A stretch of DNA of 64,000 nucleotides from Apostichopus japonicus (taxonomy: Eukaryota > Echinodermata > Holothuroidea > Aspidochirotida > Stichopodidae): the NCBI RefSeq assembly GCF_037975245.1, contig NC_092564.1:25537484-25601483 (forward strand), written 5' to 3'. Shown piece by piece: positions 61,042-64,000 of this stretch. Position 1 is the first letter of the stretch; every line of letters starts with the position of its first letter. The notes beneath the pieces were generated by a model. It did not search any database. It saw only the letters and a program-made list of their open reading frames with translations, and had not been told where the DNA came from. Made by a program: the position numbers and the translations under genes.

Positions 61042-63371
61042 TTATTTCCTCGGGAATCGTCGCCTCCTGCTGATGAATTTAATGGCCCAATTAACCACAA
61101 ATGGCCAGACCAAGATAAAGAAAACCGTCTTCATATCCAGTCTTGAGAATGGCCACCACGTGTCCTTTTGACCTTTGACTCTCCTCTCTGGTGAATCAGG
61201 ACCCTCAGCTTCCATCTGCAAGAGGACATCATATACGATATATGACTAGACAGCCAACTCATCGACGCCGCAGTTTGAGTTTATTTTGTAATTTTGGAAT
61301 ACTAGTCTTTTTCATACTAAAAAACTACAGTATTTAAGTCATTACAACTTCCTGTGAAGGGGAAATAACCTCTCTGTGACATAAACTCTTGGTCACAGAG
61401 TCTTTTACTTATAATTACTAAGGTACATAGAAGAGGGCTATGAATAACCACATTTGTATACACATGAGATGCAACAGGTTGTCATCTGTGGCTAAGCATG
61501 AATATTTCATGGAATTAAGACAAAGGGGGCTTCTACGACTATGATGTGGGTAAGGGGTGAATGAATTCGGGAACAGGAATTTAGTAGTTTAATACTCTTC
61601 AGACAAAGAGGCATGGAAGCACATGTTTCAAGTAATATGATGGGGATATAACTACATACTATATTACACTAAAGAGGTTGTCTAAGTTTGATTAATTGCA
61701 ATGTTAGTTTGAGCAATACTTGGTAGCTGAACATAACAACAAAGGGATGCATTTCATTGCTGAAAATACACAACACCACTAGGATTGCACAGTTAACCTG
61801 TTTTATTACCGAAACCGGTTTTTGACGACCGAATTTCAAGCTTAAACACCACTGAATTCAACCACAGTTTTATCCTGTTTGTCAGTGAGGTATTTAGCTT
61901 TACCAAATATACCAACTACTTCCCATATATAGTCAATGTTCTTGGCTAACAAAGGCCCAACATTAACAGCTTGTGAGCAGTCAGAAATGATCTCTTTCAA
62001 GGGAAGGAGTTGCTTTTTTATTGGAAAACAGAAACTCAGAAACATGAAAGGCACAAACTCTTGCTTACTTTTATCCGTCTATTTAATGCCACATGTCTAA
62101 TATTCATCAAATGCATACTTACAAGGCCAAAAAAGAACCTGATAACATAAATTTGTTCAAGTTTTCAATCTACTATACTATCTTGGAGATACCCTGCTTA
62201 CAAGGTTTCCACATGACCTCCGCTGACCTTATATGACCTTCACTAAATCATCAGCACTGTTCATGTACTCAATATTAGCCATCCACATACCAAACATGAG
62301 ATCCATCCAACTCTCCTTCTTTAAGCCATTGTGTCTAAAATCAAGCATTACATACATTCACACACATGCAAATATGATTTCATAGGAAAACCAAAAGTAG
62401 ACAAGAAAACAGAGTTGAAGTAAAGTGTGTTTAAGTTTAATTAGTTGATGTATTGACAGACTCTTACCTGGTGTCGAGTGACGGCCAGCGTCTCCAGAGT
62501 GTTCAGTCGGACAAGTACACTGTTCATGTCTCTCTGTAGTCTCTCTAGGACCAGAGCAATGTGCTCTGACATCTCCTCAGGGGAGGATGAAGGGGTCCTC
62601 CTCATTTGTTGGGGACCATCCCCTGTACCATCCGCAGAGTCTGTTTCTGGTGTCGACGGAGTCATACTTCTTCTTACTGTAACAAATGACGAGAAAGGCA
62701 TGTTAAAAACTTCCATGTCAACTATGTTTTAAAATACAGAGAACTTAAAGATAATGATAAATTTAAGGGGTTTTTTTTCCGGGAAGAGCAGTCAATTGAA
62801 AAGTACCCTAGCAACAAAGAAGCTTTCACTTTTAACACATTTGCTATTATATGATAGGATAGGAGGAATAAGAATGCTACGACCTATGTTTAATGTTGTT
62901 ATGTAGCAGTGTGTGGTTACATTACATTACATTAATACTACTTCATTACATTACATTAATACATTACATTACATATGGATGCTACAACTTATGTTTAATG
63001 TTGTTAAGTAGAAGTGTGTGGTTACATTACATTACATTAATACATTACATTAATACTACTTCATTACATTACATAACATATGAATGCTACACCAATGTTT
63101 AATGTTGTTAAGTAGAAGTATGTGGTTACATAACATTAATACATTACATTAATACTACTTCATTACATTACATTAACACATTTCATTACATAACCTATGA
63201 ATGCTACGACCTATGTTTAATGTTGTTAATGTAGAAGTGTGGTTACATTACATTAATACAACTTAATACTGGTAGAGCAGTGAATTAATATACCTCTTGG
63301 TGTAGTTCTGATACTAGATGACTTCTGCATTCTACTGCTCGTGTGACCATTCATTAAACCAGACGTACTTC
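61042..63371 (-). CDS. ACBD5: ACBD5/ACBD4-like acyl-CoA-binding protein, C-terminal part (partial)
   Basis: Three minus-strand exons join in phase: 63294-63371, 62468-62676 and 61042-61215 (stop TAA). GT-AG introns separate them. They encode a Ser/Thr-rich linker, an acidic-proline stretch, a coiled coil (about SEHIALVLERLQRDMNSVL), then KDTWWPFSRLDMKTVFFIL, WPFVVNWAIKFI and a basic end RRRRFPRK. The coiled coil, WWPF turn, single membrane anchor with WPF, and RRRR tail are the exact C-terminal layout of ACBD5. In animals ACBD5 is a peroxisomal tail-anchored protein that binds very-long-chain acyl-CoA and tethers peroxisomes to the ER. The N-terminal acyl-CoA-binding domain and any FFAT motif lie beyond the right edge. 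ACBD4 shares this tail, so the paralogue is unsure. The stop codon overlaps an AATAAA hexamer. Confidence 0.9.
62876..63265. repeat. ATTAC-rich minisatellite, ~105-bp higher-order unit
   Basis: Pentamer runs (TTACA)n and the word TTAATACTACTTCATTACA alternate with GAATGCTAC and GTTTAATGTTGTTA. The GTTTAATGTTGTTA word recurs at about 62888, 62993, 63097 and 63210, giving a ~105-bp higher-order period. The array fills the intron between the first two visible ACBD5-like exons and ends about 30 bp before the exon. Confidence 0.85.
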
Positions 63372-64000
63372 CTGCAAAAAGGAGTAATAGTACAACAGCA
63401 TAAATATGTTAATTTTTTCCCTATGACTTAAAGGATAGTTATACAGACAATGAGTTTAAGCTTGGAAAGAAAAGAAAAGAAGAAAATTATTTCTTAAAAG
63501 GAGAAGAAGCAAACTCAACCATCATCTTTATGAAAAACTCTTCCAAATTAATTATCTAACAAAAACCTAACTCTGCTTGGGAGTTATCAGGGTTTAAAAG
63601 TTATATCAGAGGGCTACCGTAATGTCACTTTCTGATGTCATAGTACCAATTGGAGCTGAAATCACCTTTGTTTTCTCATGTCATAGTTTCAAGGTGACTG
63701 ATACAGTGTTCACACCAAGATACATGTTATACCAGTATTAGGGCATGTTAAAACACTTTAATACAGTAGTATTGGTAAATCAATCTGTTTAAACAAAATC
63801 TCAGAAATAAACATTGTATAAATAAAGAGAAAAAACATTTAATGTTCAAGCATTTGTGTTATGTCACTTTAAGACTAAAAACGAAGCATTAAATCGTGTG
63901 TGGATGGACATTGAAACTGTGAGAAATGAACACACATTATCCTACTTCAGACTACTAGAGTAGATTTCATCAATGAGACACACCATGAAAATATTCATGA

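Noticed and set aside
36155-63371. A lipid-handling gene cluster (PCTP-like with ACBD5-like)
   Set aside because: The genes are about 19 kb apart, in opposite directions, with an unrelated GPCR between them; proximity is probably chance.

Overview
This window looks like nuclear DNA from an animal: AT-rich, gene-poor, with multi-exon genes that have GT-AG introns, and dense in short DNA transposons and simple repeats. The protein-coding content (a PLAC8/cornifelin-like protein, a START-domain lipid carrier, a class A GPCR and the C-terminal part of an ACBD5-like peroxisomal protein) is ordinary metazoan content. The repeat types (many hAT-like MITEs, a CR1-like LINE, blocks carrying 'TTTGACCTC'-type motifs) make a marine invertebrate, perhaps an echinoderm or another non-vertebrate deuterostome, the best guess. 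That is inference only; no marker settles the species.

Layout. 1-24,000 has no gene I can support. It is a mosaic of mobile elements: a hAT-like MITE (7615-8067), a fold-back element (10079-10572), a 2.8-kb element with ~358-bp terminal inverted repeats (14742-17567) that carries a short reading frame and was itself entered by two further elements, and a decayed CR1-like LINE on the minus strand (about 20.9-23.2 kb). A four-exon PLAC8-family gene lies at 24454-28020 (+). 28-36 kb is intergenic with hAT-like and fold-back elements. A complete six-exon phosphatidylcholine-transfer-protein-like gene (PCTP, 209 aa) lies at 36155-42382 (+), with a hAT transposase remnant in intron 1. Only an unassigned candidate exon and repeats lie between 43 and 51.8 kb. 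A complete three-exon class A GPCR (350 aa) lies at 51907-54889 (-). The right end holds the last three visible coding exons of an ACBD5/ACBD4-like gene (61042-63371, -), which runs off the window to the right.

The genes do not form an operon or an obvious functional cluster. PCTP and ACBD5 both handle lipids but lie about 19 kb apart in opposite orientations, so I attach no meaning to that.

I rebuilt exon joins by reading frame phase and splice signals. All three complete genes close perfectly in phase (136, 209 and 350 aa), which is strong internal evidence. I did not find a convincing new biological system. The most unusual material is in the mobile elements: two 6-bp-TSD elements with TA-Y...R-TA ends, a dated nested insertion that broke a reading frame, and a 1.5-kb fold-back built from TGATATCA palindromes.
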